A stretch of DNA of 64,000 bases. Source: Palsa-504 sp963818225. GTDB lineage: Bacteria > Actinomycetota > Actinomycetes > Streptosporangiales > Streptosporangiaceae. A program made the position numbers and the translations under genes. The notes under the pieces are model-generated. The model was given only the letters and a program-made list of their open reading frames with translations, was not told the DNA's origin and did no database searches. Of the stretch, positions 15,714 to 24,332 are shown piece by piece. The DNA lies in NCBI GenBank assembly GCA_963818225.1, contig CAWFRO010000002.1, forward strand, positions 1 through 64,000, read 5' to 3'. Within the stretch, counting starts at the first letter, position 1. The number at the start of each line of letters is the position of its first letter.

Positions 15714-16940
15714 GTGGCCATCGTTCACCCGCCCGGCCCTTATCCTCGTTCGGTCACCTCGGCGGAGAAAGAGCTGCGGAACTTGCGGCAACTGGTGTGG
15801 TCCGTGATCCCAGGCGGGATGAGCCTCGTAGCGGCGTTCTTCTTCGGCGGCAGCTGGTACCTCGCCGAAAGGATCCGCTCGGAGGCCTTGGCCATCGCGC
15901 CAGGCCCAGCGATGCCCGCGTACGACGACGTCCAGTTCGTAGGCCTGTCGCCCGGGAAGGTCCAGCTCGTCGCCGTCGGCGACCAGGCGGCCCTATTCAA
16001 GCCGGCGCTCTACGGCATTGCCTGGCAGGGCGGCATCGGGCGCTTGGGCGCCTCGGCCGCCGTCTCCGGGGGCGTAGTCACCCGCCCGTGGACCGTGATA
16101 TCCGGATCGGCTCCCGCGGTCGGGCAGCTCGCTGGTCTGGATAGGTCGTATTTCCTGAGCGATCCCGGAACAGCGCTGGGTATTCCCATGCAGCATGTAG
16201 TTGTACCGGGCCCGCTCGGGCCGCTTCCCGCGTGGTATTTCCCGGGACCGGGCCGGACGTTCATCATCGGGGTTCACGGGCAGAACGGCACCCGGAAGGA
16301 TGTGCTGCGCGTTATCGACATCGTCCACCGCATGGGATTTCCCGCTCTCGCGATCACCTACCGCAACGACCTCGCCGCCGCCCGCGACCCGTCCGGTTAT
16401 TTCCGGTACGGGCAAACGGAATGGAGCGACATCGAGGCGGCGGTGCGATGGTCGCTTGCGCAGGGCGCCCGGAGCATCGTCCTGGTCGGCCAGTCAATGG
16501 GCGGGGGCGTCGTCGCCGCGTTCCTGGAGCGTTCCCCGCTTGCTCCGAAGGTGGCGCGTGTGGTGCTGGACGCGCCCATGCTGGACCTGCACGCGGCCAT
16601 CGGCTACCAAGCCGACCGACACCTCATTCCGATCATCGGACGTCTCCCGGCCCCGTTGATATGGATGGCCGAACGGATCGCCACCGCGCGCTTCGGCGTC
16701 GACTGGTCCGCTACTGGTTACCTCGATGAGACGACTTGGCTCAAGGTCCCCGCGCTAGTCACTCACGGCGATGACGACCTCCGGGTGCCGATCTCGATGA
16801 GCGTCAGGTTGACCGAGCTCAAGCCCTCCCTCGTTACCTTCGAGGTGTTCCCTGGTGCAGGCCATCTCGAGTCGTGGAACAGCGACCGGCCCCGCTACAC
16901 GTCATTGGTGGAATCGTTTCTGGCGCCACTGGTGCCGTGA
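15714..16940 (+). CDS. membrane-anchored alpha/beta hydrolase
   Basis: A 408-aa protein with an N-terminal hydrophobic segment (about 29-50) that should anchor it, a variable extracytoplasmic stretch, then an alpha/beta hydrolase fold: oxyanion region FIIGVHGQNG, nucleophile elbow GQSMGGG, catalytic Asp region THGDDDLRVP, and His in FPGAGHLESW. It resembles serine aminopeptidase/lysophospholipase-like hydrolases (Hydrolase_4). The GTG at 15714 is the track-longest start; ATG at 15819 just before the hydrophobic stretch is possible. The substrate is unknown. It is divergent from marC. Confidence 0.8.
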   Translation: MAIVHPPGPYPRSVTSAEKELRNLRQLVWSVIPGGMSLVAAFFFGGSWYLAERIRSEALAIAPGPAMPAYDDVQFVGLSPGKVQLVAVGDQAALFKPALYGIAWQGGIGRLGASAAVSGGVVTRPWTVISGSAPAVGQLAGLDRSYFLSDPGTALGIPMQHVVVPGPLGPLPAWYFPGPGRTFIIGVHGQNGTRKDVLRVIDIVHRMGFPALAITYRNDLAAARDPSGYFRYGQTEWSDIEAAVRWSLAQGARSIVLVGQSMGGGVVAAFLERSPLAPKVARVVLDAPMLDLHAAIGYQADRHLIPIIGRLPAPLIWMAERIATARFGVDWSATGYLDETTWLKVPALVTHGDDDLRVPISMSVRLTELKPSLVTFEVFPGAGHLESWNSDRPRYTSLVESFLAPLVP

Positions 16941-17287
16941 GGCAGCATCGCTGCGGTTGCTGGCCAGGCGGAGCGGTGTCCGGCCCTGTTCGCGGGGCCC
17001 GGCGCAGCGTACGCTGAAAGCGCTGCTCCGGACCTTGGCGGCTGTCCCGTGAATATCGCGGGGAAGCCCGGGATCCGGATTTTCTGCGTTTGCCGGGCGA
17101 AGCGGTGAACATGCCCAACCGACGGCGCCGGGCTGGGCCGCCGACGGCGGGTGGGCGATACGGACCGGCACGGGCATCTTCCTGACCACTGCTGGCGCGG
17201 CCTTGCGGTTCGCCATGACGGCCCGGATAGGTCCAGCCGCCAGGAGGACGATCTTTGGAACCAAGCTCCGTTCGGTGAGGAAGTGTG
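16941..17287. other. intergenic region, nothing assignable
   Basis: A 347-bp gap between two plus-strand genes. Frames on both strands are open but Arg/Ala/Pro rich without binding sites. The GGTGAGGAAG near 17275 is the ribosome binding site of the next gene. Confidence 0.5.
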
Positions 17288-17971
17288 ATGGTCACGGGCT
17301 CCCCGACGGCACAGCCGCTATACGACGCCCGGCGCGGTGTCTACTACGCCAAGCCCGTCCTTCGCGGCTGGCTGCACCTGCTCTGCTTCGCAGCGTCGCT
17401 GGTATTCGGCCCCCTGCTACTAGCCCGCGCGCACGGAGCCGCGCAGGTCACGGCCGTCGCCGTCTACTCCGCCAGCGTGAGCGCGCTGTTCGGGATCAGC
17501 GCGCTGTATCACCGCGGTACCTGGACCGATGCCGGGCGGCGGCGCCTGCAGCGCCTGGATCACGCGATGATCTTCTTCCTCATCGCCGGCACGGCCACTC
17601 CCGCTTTCCTCCTGGATGCACCCGGTGCCATCGGGCTGGCCAGCCTGATCGTGATGTGGACCCTGACCCTCACCGCCGCTGCGATCCACCTGGCGTGGAT
17701 GAACGCACCAGAGCTTCTGGTCGGCGGGACGTTCGTGGGGCTGGGGTGGGCCGCCGGCCTTTCGCTGCCGTGGGTATGGATACATGCCGGTGTCGCACCC
17801 GGGGTCTTGATGCTCGCCGGCGGCCTGCTGTACACCGCGGGAGCGCTTTCCTACCATCGTCGCTGGCCCAACCCTTATCCGTCAGTGTTCGGCTACCACG
17901 AGGTCTTTCACGCCTTCGTCTGCGCCGCCGCGGCCTGCCAGTATGTCGCCATAGCGCGGTTCATGGCCTGA
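17288..17971 (+). CDS. hemolysin III family (PAQR-like) membrane protein
   Basis: A 227-aa seven-helix membrane protein of the YqfA/hemolysin III family. The family signature is clear: SALYHRGTW after the second helix, RLQRLDHAMIFFLIAGTATP, and a C-terminal YHEVFHAFVCAAAACQY; the conserved His, Asp and Ser/His residues form the predicted metal site of PAQR proteins. The ATG at 17288 has GTGAGGAAG upstream; the preceding GTG at 17285 is possible. Members are thought to be ceramidase-like hydrolases or membrane-homeostasis proteins, not true hemolysins. Confidence 0.85.
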   Translation: MVTGSPTAQPLYDARRGVYYAKPVLRGWLHLLCFAASLVFGPLLLARAHGAAQVTAVAVYSASVSALFGISALYHRGTWTDAGRRRLQRLDHAMIFFLIAGTATPAFLLDAPGAIGLASLIVMWTLTLTAAAIHLAWMNAPELLVGGTFVGLGWAAGLSLPWVWIHAGVAPGVLMLAGGLLYTAGALSYHRRWPNPYPSVFGYHEVFHAFVCAAAACQYVAIARFMA

Positions 17972-18046
17972 ACGCCTCCGGATGCCGCCGGTGGCCCGGG
18001 TACCCTAAGGGAAATATGTCCCCGAAGTCAGGTACAAGGGGGAAGC

Positions 18047-19597
18047 GTGTACGCACGCCAGCACGCCATGGATCATCCTGACCGGGCCGCCATCATCATG
18101 GCCACCTCGGGGGAGACCGTCACCTACGGTGAGTACGAGGCCCGCTGCAACCAGGTTGCGCACTTCCTGCGATCGGCAGGCCTGCAGCGAGGCGACCATA
18201 TCTCGGTCTTCATGGAGAACAATCCGCGGCTGCTGGAGATCGCGGGCGGCGCTGAGCGGACCGGGCTGTACTTCACCTTGATCAATAAGTACCTGGCGCC
18301 AGACGAGGTCGCGTACATCGTGACCAATTCGCATTCCCGCCTGCTGTTCAGCTCAGCAGCAATGCGCCAGCTGGCCGAGCCTGCCGCGGCGAAGTGCCCG
18401 GAGCTGGAGCGCGTGCTGATCTCCGATCCCGGGACACCGGCGGCGGGCCGGGACTCCTATGGGGCCGCGATCGCGGGCTGCCCGACCAGCCCGGTGCCTG
18501 ACGAATCCCTCGGCACGGCCATGCTCTATTCGTCGGGCACCACCGGCCAGCCAAAGGGCATCCTGCGCCCCTTGCCGACGACCGCACCGGACGAGCCGCT
18601 TCCCTCGATACAGGGCGTGAGCGCAATGTTCGGGTTCCGGGCCGGCATGACCTACCTGAACCCGGCACCGCTATACCACTCAGCTCCGTCGGCCGCCGTC
18701 GCCGGGTCCTTGCGCCTGGGCGCCACGACCATAGTGATGGAGCATTTCGACGCCGAGCAGTGGCTGGCCCTGGTGGAGCGCTACCGGGTGACCCACTGCC
18801 AGATGGTGCCATCGATGTTCAGCCGGCTCCTGCGTCTGCCCGACGACGTCCGGGCGCGATACGACGTCTCTTCGCTGGAGTGCATCGTCCACGCCGCGGC
18901 CCCCTGCCCCATCCATGTCAAGCGAGCGATGATCGACTGGCTGGGCCCGATCATCACGGAGTACTACGCGGCGACCGAGGGCATCGGGGCCACGTTCTGC
19001 GACACCGCGCAGTGGCTCGCGCATCCCGGTACGGTCGGCCGGCCCATCTCCGCTGAACTGCTCATTCTCGACGAGGACGGCAACGAGTGTGCCACGGGGG
19101 TGGACGGGACCATCTGGTTCCGAGGGGCGACCACGTTCGAATATTTCGGGGACCCGGCCAAGACGGCGGATAACCGGAGTGCCGACGGGACCGCCAGCAC
19201 AGTGGGCGACATCGGCCACGTGGACGCTGACGGGTTCCTGTATCTCACTGACCGCAAGTCGTTCATGATCATCTCCGGCGGGGTCAACATCTACCCGCAG
19301 GAGATCGAGAACCTGCTGTCCGCTCACCCGGCCGTGCTGGACGTGGCCGTCATCGGCGTGCCGAACGACGACCTGGGCGAGGAAGTCAAGGCCGTGGTGC
19401 AGTTGGCTGATCCGGCCAGCGCCGGACCGGATCTGGCCCAGGAGCTCATCAGCTACTGCCGCGACCGGCTGGCCCACTTCAAATGCCCGAAGACCGTTGA
19501 CTTCGTCCCGGATTTGCCCAGGTCCGAGACCGGCAAGCTGTACAAGCGCGTTCTCCGCGACGCGTACTGGTCGGGGCATCAGACGTCGATCGTGTAG
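18047..19597 (+). CDS. acyl-CoA synthetase (FadD-type, AMP-forming)
   Basis: Activates a carboxylic acid to acyl-CoA through an acyl-adenylate. The 516 aa contain the P-loop-like motif LYSSGTTGQPKG, the A5 motif EYYAATEGIG, the aspartate motif STVGDIGHVDADGFLYLTDR, the hinge and the A10 lysine in SETGKLYKRVLR. It is closest in appearance to mycobacterial FadD4-like or crotonobetaine/carnitine-CoA ligase-like enzymes. The GTG start follows AAGGGGGA by three bases. It is a single gene facing a converging secreted-protein gene. The substrate is not predictable. Confidence 0.88.
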   Translation: MYARQHAMDHPDRAAIIMATSGETVTYGEYEARCNQVAHFLRSAGLQRGDHISVFMENNPRLLEIAGGAERTGLYFTLINKYLAPDEVAYIVTNSHSRLLFSSAAMRQLAEPAAAKCPELERVLISDPGTPAAGRDSYGAAIAGCPTSPVPDESLGTAMLYSSGTTGQPKGILRPLPTTAPDEPLPSIQGVSAMFGFRAGMTYLNPAPLYHSAPSAAVAGSLRLGATTIVMEHFDAEQWLALVERYRVTHCQMVPSMFSRLLRLPDDVRARYDVSSLECIVHAAAPCPIHVKRAMIDWLGPIITEYYAATEGIGATFCDTAQWLAHPGTVGRPISAELLILDEDGNECATGVDGTIWFRGATTFEYFGDPAKTADNRSADGTASTVGDIGHVDADGFLYLTDRKSFMIISGGVNIYPQEIENLLSAHPAVLDVAVIGVPNDDLGEEVKAVVQLADPASAGPDLAQELISYCRDRLAHFKCPKTVDFVPDLPRSETGKLYKRVLRDAYWSGHQTSIV

Positions 19598-19778
19598 CGC
19601 GCCGCGCTGGGACGGGGCGGGACTCGCGGCTGAGCCGTGGCCGGGTGGCCCATGGGTCACGGCTGGGAGGGCAGCAGGTTCATCAGTTCCTGAGCGGCCG
19701 TTTCCAGTGGCTGGGTGCTGCGCTCGGCGCGGCACAAGAGAAGAGCGCCTTGACCCTGCTGGTTCCTAGAACGAAAGA

Positions 19779-19822
19779 CTGGCCGCTCCGGCCGGACGAA
19801 TGAGTCCGGCCGGAGCGGCCAG
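19779..19822. terminator. perfect 19-bp stem bidirectional terminator
   Basis: CTGGCCGCTCCGGCCGGAC (19779-19797) and its exact complement (19804-19822) flank a 6-nt loop. The structure lies between the convergent acyl-CoA ligase and GH12-like genes. On the minus strand it is followed by AGTCTTTCGTTCT, which is fairly U-rich. Confidence 0.85.
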
Positions 19823-19854
19823 GGCGACGCGACCGCGCGTTGGCGCGGGTCACA

Positions 19855-20952
19855 TTATTTAGTGGCCGTCCATGAGAACGAGTTGACCGCGAAGGTCTCG
19901 TTGGCGCCGCCGGTGTCGCAGATCTCGAAGCCGTAGCTCCCGGCGGTCCAGGTGCTGGTGGCGGGGAGGTAGCCGTGCTGCTCCATCCAGGTGAGGAACG
20001 CCTGGATGTTGATCGTGCCGGAGGTCCGGTTCGCCAGGTGCTGGTCGTCGGTGCCGGGCTTCCAGACCCGTTCGGAGCCGAAGACGCACAGGTGCCATGG
20101 CTGGCCGTCGATCGTGGCCGCGGTCTTGGCCGTGCAGTCGTAGTCACTGTTGGCGGTGATGTCGGTCTGGATCATGACCTCGTCCTGCCAGTTGTTGAAC
20201 CACAGGTCGTAGGCGGCCCATCCGGCGGTCTGGGCGTTGACCGGGATGGTGGTGCTGAATGAGGACGTGAGAGATGAATAGCTACTGACGGCACCGGCCA
20301 TATTGAAGCCGGTGTTCGGGTAGGTCAGGACGCCGCCGAAATGAGTATTCGCGTTCGCCACGACGTACCAGCTGCCCGGGTTGGTGGCGTAGAGGGTCTG
20401 CTTATAGCTGGTGTTGCCGGACCAGATGTTCTGGTCGACATACGGATTGGAGCTCGCGCCGACGATGCCCGGGTAATTGGAGTAATTGCATCGCGCATTG
20501 ACCGTCTTAACGCACACAGATCCGGATGAAGACGAGGACGCTGTTGGCGTGGTTGGCGTTGACGTCGCCCCCGAACTCGGGCTCGTCGGACTGGAAGTCG
20601 GGTTCGTCGCACCTGTGCTCGGCGTGGTGGCACCGGAACTCGGGCTTGTCTGACTTGCGGAGGGCGCGGCGCTGGCCGACGCGGTTGGCTCCGGTTGCGC
20701 TGACCACTGGACCGGGGTCGAGTTGGCCGGGCACTTCGGGGCGGTCGTTGACACGTGGGTGAGCCTGCCTGAGACGAGGCAAGCGTGAAGGGTCATGCTC
20801 TGGCCGGATATGCCCGCCTGGGCGCCGGCCAGGTTCACGTTCTCCGGGGAATTGCTATTCGCTACCGAATATCCGCCGAACGCCGCGGCCATCAGCAGGC
20901 CCAGGCCGGCGGCGAGACCAATGAACTTCTTGCGTTTCCTGTGAGCAGCCAT
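19855..20952 (-). CDS. secreted GH12-like protein with Ser/Thr/Pro linker
   Basis: A 365-aa exported protein. A basic start (MAAHRKRKKF) and hydrophobic helix (11-30) form a signal peptide or anchor. Residues 53-84 hold a small two-Cys module (TLHACLVSG...CPANSTPVQW). Residues 88-145 are a Ser/Thr/Pro linker. Residues about 147-365 resemble the glycoside hydrolase 12 jelly roll: WFNNWQDEVMIQTD with E258 and YGFEIC with E343 stand where the family has nucleophile and acid/base. EVMIW is altered to EVMIQ, so activity is uncertain. The ATG at 20952 is preceded by AGGAAAGG. It may act on beta-glucan outside the cell. Confidence 0.7.
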   Translation of the reverse strand: MAAHRKRKKFIGLAAGLGLLMAAAFGGYSVANSNSPENVNLAGAQAGISGQSMTLHACLVSGRLTHVSTTAPKCPANSTPVQWSAQPEPTASASAAPSASQTSPSSGATTPSTGATNPTSSPTSPSSGATSTPTTPTASSSSSGSVCVKTVNARCNYSNYPGIVGASSNPYVDQNIWSGNTSYKQTLYATNPGSWYVVANANTHFGGVLTYPNTGFNMAGAVSSYSSLTSSFSTTIPVNAQTAGWAAYDLWFNNWQDEVMIQTDITANSDYDCTAKTAATIDGQPWHLCVFGSERVWKPGTDDQHLANRTSGTINIQAFLTWMEQHGYLPATSTWTAGSYGFEICDTGGANETFAVNSFSWTATK

Positions 20953-21209
20953 CGCCTTTCCTAAGGTTACGAGCACTCCCTCCCCCACAGGTGCTGGGAG
21001 CTCGGCCAGCGGTGACCGGGAAACCCACGGTAGTAGCGTGACGCTCGCGGTGAGATGAAAACGTTATAATCACTGCCAATGATCGCGGTGCGTGATCAAT
21101 GGTGCCCCTGGGTATCGGGTGGATTGAGCCACCGTTATCGGGCCGCTTTCTGGGCAAGGGAGCAGGCAATCGCCCGAAAAGGCCACAATCGTCTTTGCGT
21201 GCGGTTACC

Positions 21210-21395
21210 ATGCGAAGAGTGATCATAGGGGCAGCTATCGTCGCGGGTGCCGTCCTTGGCAAACTCACCTGCGGGCTGCTGGCCCTCGCGGGGAGGTACC
21301 TGACCGCGGGCCCGGGAAGGCACCGGCGGTACCGGGCGAGCCGACGGGCTCGGCCACGGCGATGGCCGGCCAGCGCCCCATTTTGGCCTGCCTAA
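21210..21395 (+). CDS. small hypothetical protein with hydrophobic N terminus
   Basis: A 61-aa frame: MRRVIIGAAIVAGAVLGKLTC begins like a signal/anchor helix and the rest is strongly basic (GRHRRYRASRRARPRRW). A TATAAT hexamer lies at 21065-21070. There is no strong ribosome binding site, and no family is recognised. It converges on glmM with an 18-bp gap. Confidence 0.3.
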   Translation: MRRVIIGAAIVAGAVLGKLTCGLLALAGRYLTAGPGRHRRYRASRRARPRRWPASAPFWPA

Positions 21396-21412
21396 ACGGG
21401 CTCGCGGGCCGT

Positions 21413-22759
21413 TCACAAGGACAGCTCGGTCTTCACGACCTGGGCGAGCCGGGTCGCGACCGCAGTGGCCCGCTCGCCGGTCGGCGCCTCGACCATGACG
21501 CGCACCACTGGCTCTGTACCAGACTTGCGCAGCAGCACCCGGCCGAGGCCGGCCAGTTCCTTCTCCTCTTCCGCGACGGCGTTCTGAACAATCTCACTGG
21601 AGTCAACGGCGTTCTTGTCGACTCCCTTGACGTTGATCAGCACCTGGGGTAGCCGCGTCATCACGGCGGCCAGCTCGCGCAGGCTCCGGCCGCTCTGCGC
21701 GACCCGAGCGGCCAGGAGAAGGCCGGTAAGCGTGCCGTCGCCGGTGGTGGCGTGGTCGAGGACGATGACGTGACCGGACTGCTCGCCGCCGAGCGAGTAG
21801 CCACGCGCGTTCATCTCCTCGAGGATGTAGCGGTCGCCGACCGGGGTCTGGTGCACGGCAATGCCCGCCCGCTCCATCGCCTGCAACAGCCCGAGGTTGC
21901 TCATCACGGTGGCCACGAGGGTGTCCCGGCGGAGTTCGCCGCGCTCCAGCATGGCCATCGCCAGTACCGACATGATCTGGTCGCCGTCGACCACCGCGCC
22001 GGTGTGGTCGACGGCGATGCACCGGTCGGCGTCACCGTCATGTGCGACGCCGAGGTCTGCGCCAGCGCCCACGACCGCGCCCTGCAGCATGTCGAGATGG
22101 GTCGCCCCGTAGCCGTCGTTGATGTTGAGCCCATCGGGTTCGGCCCCGATGACATGGACCTCGGCGCCCGCTGCGCGGAAAGCCTCCGGTGACACCTGCG
22201 CCGCGGCGCCATGAGCGGCATCAATGACGATCTTGAGGCCGCCGAGCGGGTTGGGCAGGCAGCGCAGCAGATGCGCGACGTAGCGGGAGCGGCCGTCCGG
22301 CAGGGGAAGGACCCGCCCGACGCTGATACCCGTAGGGCCTTCCCACGCCTCTCCCAGCCGCGCCTCGATGGCGTCTTCCGCCGCATCCGGGAGCTTGTGC
22401 CCGCCACGGGAAAAGAACTTGATCCCGTTGTCCGGCATGGGATTGTGTGAGGCGGTCAGCATCACACCGAAATCGGCGTGCAGGTCAGCGGTAAGAAAGG
22501 CGATCGCGGGAGTCGGCAGCACGCCAGCGTCCAACACATTCACGCCGGCCGCCGCAAGACCAGCGATGGTGGCGGCTGACAGGAATTCGCCTGAGGCGCG
22601 CGTGTCACGCCCGACCACGGCCACCGGAACGTGTCCCGCGAGCTGGCCGGCCTCCCCGAGGACACGGGCGGCGGCGATCGAGAGGGCCAGTGCGAGATGC
22701 GGGGTAATGTCCTTGTTGGCGATGCCACGTACGCCGTCGGTGCCGAACAGTCGTCCCAT
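21413..22759 (-). CDS. glmM: phosphoglucosamine mutase
   Basis: Interconverts glucosamine-6-phosphate and glucosamine-1-phosphate for UDP-GlcNAc, the precursor of peptidoglycan. The 448 aa are typical. MGRLFGTDGVRG at the N terminus, the phosphoserine loop LTASHNP (S104), the metal loop DGDADR, the sugar loop GGEQSGHVI and the phosphate loop RKSGTEPVVRVM are all present. The ATG at 22759 aligns with GlmM N termini; in-frame codons further upstream are not needed. It is divergent from the GlmU-like gene and lies 3 kb from glmS. Confidence 0.95.
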   Translation of the reverse strand: MGRLFGTDGVRGIANKDITPHLALALSIAAARVLGEAGQLAGHVPVAVVGRDTRASGEFLSAATIAGLAAAGVNVLDAGVLPTPAIAFLTADLHADFGVMLTASHNPMPDNGIKFFSRGGHKLPDAAEDAIEARLGEAWEGPTGISVGRVLPLPDGRSRYVAHLLRCLPNPLGGLKIVIDAAHGAAAQVSPEAFRAAGAEVHVIGAEPDGLNINDGYGATHLDMLQGAVVGAGADLGVAHDGDADRCIAVDHTGAVVDGDQIMSVLAMAMLERGELRRDTLVATVMSNLGLLQAMERAGIAVHQTPVGDRYILEEMNARGYSLGGEQSGHVIVLDHATTGDGTLTGLLLAARVAQSGRSLRELAAVMTRLPQVLINVKGVDKNAVDSSEIVQNAVAEEEKELAGLGRVLLRKSGTEPVVRVMVEAPTGERATAVATRLAQVVKTELSL

Positions 22760-23063
22760 GACGCTTTCCCTCACTGCTGGACCGGGTATCTGGACCTGTA
22801 CGTCGCTACATCTCGGCGCAACTGTAGCTCGTTGTAATCACGGTGCGGGTCCGCGTAGGGTTCCAGCGCCGGCGGTGTCATCGCCTACTCTGCTGCATAC
22901 GCGGGAGAAAGCTCAGCATGTCGCTCAACGGCAAATTTGCATGTTGTACGATTCCTGGCGCAGCTGCCAAACACCGCCTGATTCCGACCCCGCGGCGGGT
23001 CTAGCGGATCCGCGCACGCTCGGGACTGGGCCAGCCGCGAGCTACCAGGAGGACAGGGCAGGA
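22760..23063. other. divergent promoter region glmM / GlmU-like
   Basis: A 304-bp spacer that must carry the promoters of the two divergent genes. CCAGGAGGACAGGGCAGG just before 23064 supplies the ribosome binding site of the right-hand gene. No certain -10/-35 pair or operator was found. Confidence 0.5.
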
Positions 23064-24305
23064 ATGGACATGCAGCCGCGCGCTATCCGGGCGATCGAGG
23101 CTCTCCTGGACAAAGGGGTCAGCATACCGAACCCGCTGAGCCTGGATATCGGCCCGGAGGTCGACGTAGACCGCATCTCAGCGGATGGCGTGACGATCCA
23201 TCCGGGATGCCGCATCCGGGGTGGACGGACGGTGATCTCGGCTGGCGTAACCCTCGGGTCCGAGGGACCTGTGACGATCGAGGACTGCCGGCTCGGTCCC
23301 CATGTGTCGCTGAAGGGCGGATACGCCGCCAACGCCGTCTTCCTCGACGGCGCGAGTCTTGGCCTGGGCCATCAGGTCCGGGAGGGCACGCTGCTCGAAG
23401 AGGAGGCCAACGGCGCCCATTGCGTCGGGTTGAAGCAGACCATCCTCTTCCCCTTCGTGACCCTCGGGAGCCTCATCAACTTTTGCGACTGCTTGATGAG
23501 CGGCGGGACCGGTCGGTCCGACCATAGCGAGGTGGGGTCGTCCTACGTGCATTTTAATTTCACCCCGCGCGGCGATAAGGCGACGGCGTCGCTGTTCGGC
23601 GACGTGGCCCGCGGAGTAATGCTGCGGGAGCCGCCGATCTTCCTGGGCGGCCAGGGCGGTGCGGTGGGTCCGGTCATGGTCGGGTACGGCAGCGTGGTCG
23701 CCGCGGGCTCGGTCTTGCGCAGTGATGTCCCCGATGGCCAGCTGACGATAGTCGCGCCGCCGGCCAGCAAGCAGGTGCCCGTCAACCCCGGCAGCTACCG
23801 GGATGTGAGCCCGGCGGTGGCCAAGAACGCCATTTATATCGCCAATTTGCGAGCACTTCAGGAGTGGTACCAGCGCGCACGTTCCCCGTTCTTTGCCGCG
23901 CAGGAGTTCGGTGAGCTTATCTACGAGGGTGCCTTGGAGATGCTGGCTGCGGCCATGTCCGAACGCAGCAAGAGACTCCAGGCGATGGTGGCCAACGTCA
24001 GCCCAGGCCAGGCCAGCCCAGGCCAGGTCAGCCCAGGCCAGGCCGGCCAGTCCCGGCTCCGCGAGCACATCGGCGACCTGTGCCGGATACTCCTCGCCGA
24101 TCCGCTCGCCACTGTTCCGCCCGGGGAGCTTCTCACCGAGCTGGCTCAACAGGCCGACACCGGTTCGCCCTACATCACCGCTGTCCGGCAGCTATCAGCC
24201 CAGAACGTGGCCACCGCCACGGCTTGGCTTGGCGAAATAGTTCAGGAACTGTGGATCAGGTCGGTCGACCTGGTCCCCTCGTTGGCCGGCTCGTCCCGGC
24301 CGTAA
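23064..24305 (+). CDS. GlmU-like left-handed beta-helix protein
   Basis: A 413-aa protein with hexapeptide repeats forming a left-handed beta-helix (about 25-240: GVTIHPGCRIRGG, GPVTIEDCRLGPHVSLKG, VGYGSVVAAGSVLRSDV), as in the acyltransferase half of GlmU and related UDP-GlcNAc pyrophosphorylase-like proteins. The usual N-terminal uridylyltransferase (GTRM) is absent. The C-terminal half is helical and contains three copies of S-P-G-Q-A/V encoded by 15-bp repeats (24000-24044). The ATG at 23064 lies just behind GGCAGG; ATG 23070 is an alternative. Its position between glmM and glmS supports an amino-sugar role, but the reaction is unproven. Confidence 0.7.
   Translation: MDMQPRAIRAIEALLDKGVSIPNPLSLDIGPEVDVDRISADGVTIHPGCRIRGGRTVISAGVTLGSEGPVTIEDCRLGPHVSLKGGYAANAVFLDGASLGLGHQVREGTLLEEEANGAHCVGLKQTILFPFVTLGSLINFCDCLMSGGTGRSDHSEVGSSYVHFNFTPRGDKATASLFGDVARGVMLREPPIFLGGQGGAVGPVMVGYGSVVAAGSVLRSDVPDGQLTIVAPPASKQVPVNPGSYRDVSPAVAKNAIYIANLRALQEWYQRARSPFFAAQEFGELIYEGALEMLAAAMSERSKRLQAMVANVSPGQASPGQVSPGQAGQSRLREHIGDLCRILLADPLATVPPGELLTELAQQADTGSPYITAVRQLSAQNVATATAWLGEIVQELWIRSVDLVPSLAGSSRP
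24000..24044 (+). repeat. 15-bp tandem repeat, three copies
   Basis: Three in-frame copies of AGCCCAGGCCAGGYC add S-P-G-Q-A/V units to the C-terminal region of the GlmU-like protein. Copies differ at one base, consistent with recent slippage expansion. Confidence 0.9.
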
Positions 24306-24332
24306 CGTCCACGACGGGGCCAGGCCGCGAGG

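Noticed and set aside
22368..23063. N-terminal extension of the GlmU-like protein in the open frame
   Set aside because: This part is antisense to glmM and its promoter; a good binding site stands before ATG 23064.
23999..24045. CRISPR-like short repeat
   Set aside because: Three contiguous 15-bp in-frame copies without spacers; a coding tandem repeat.
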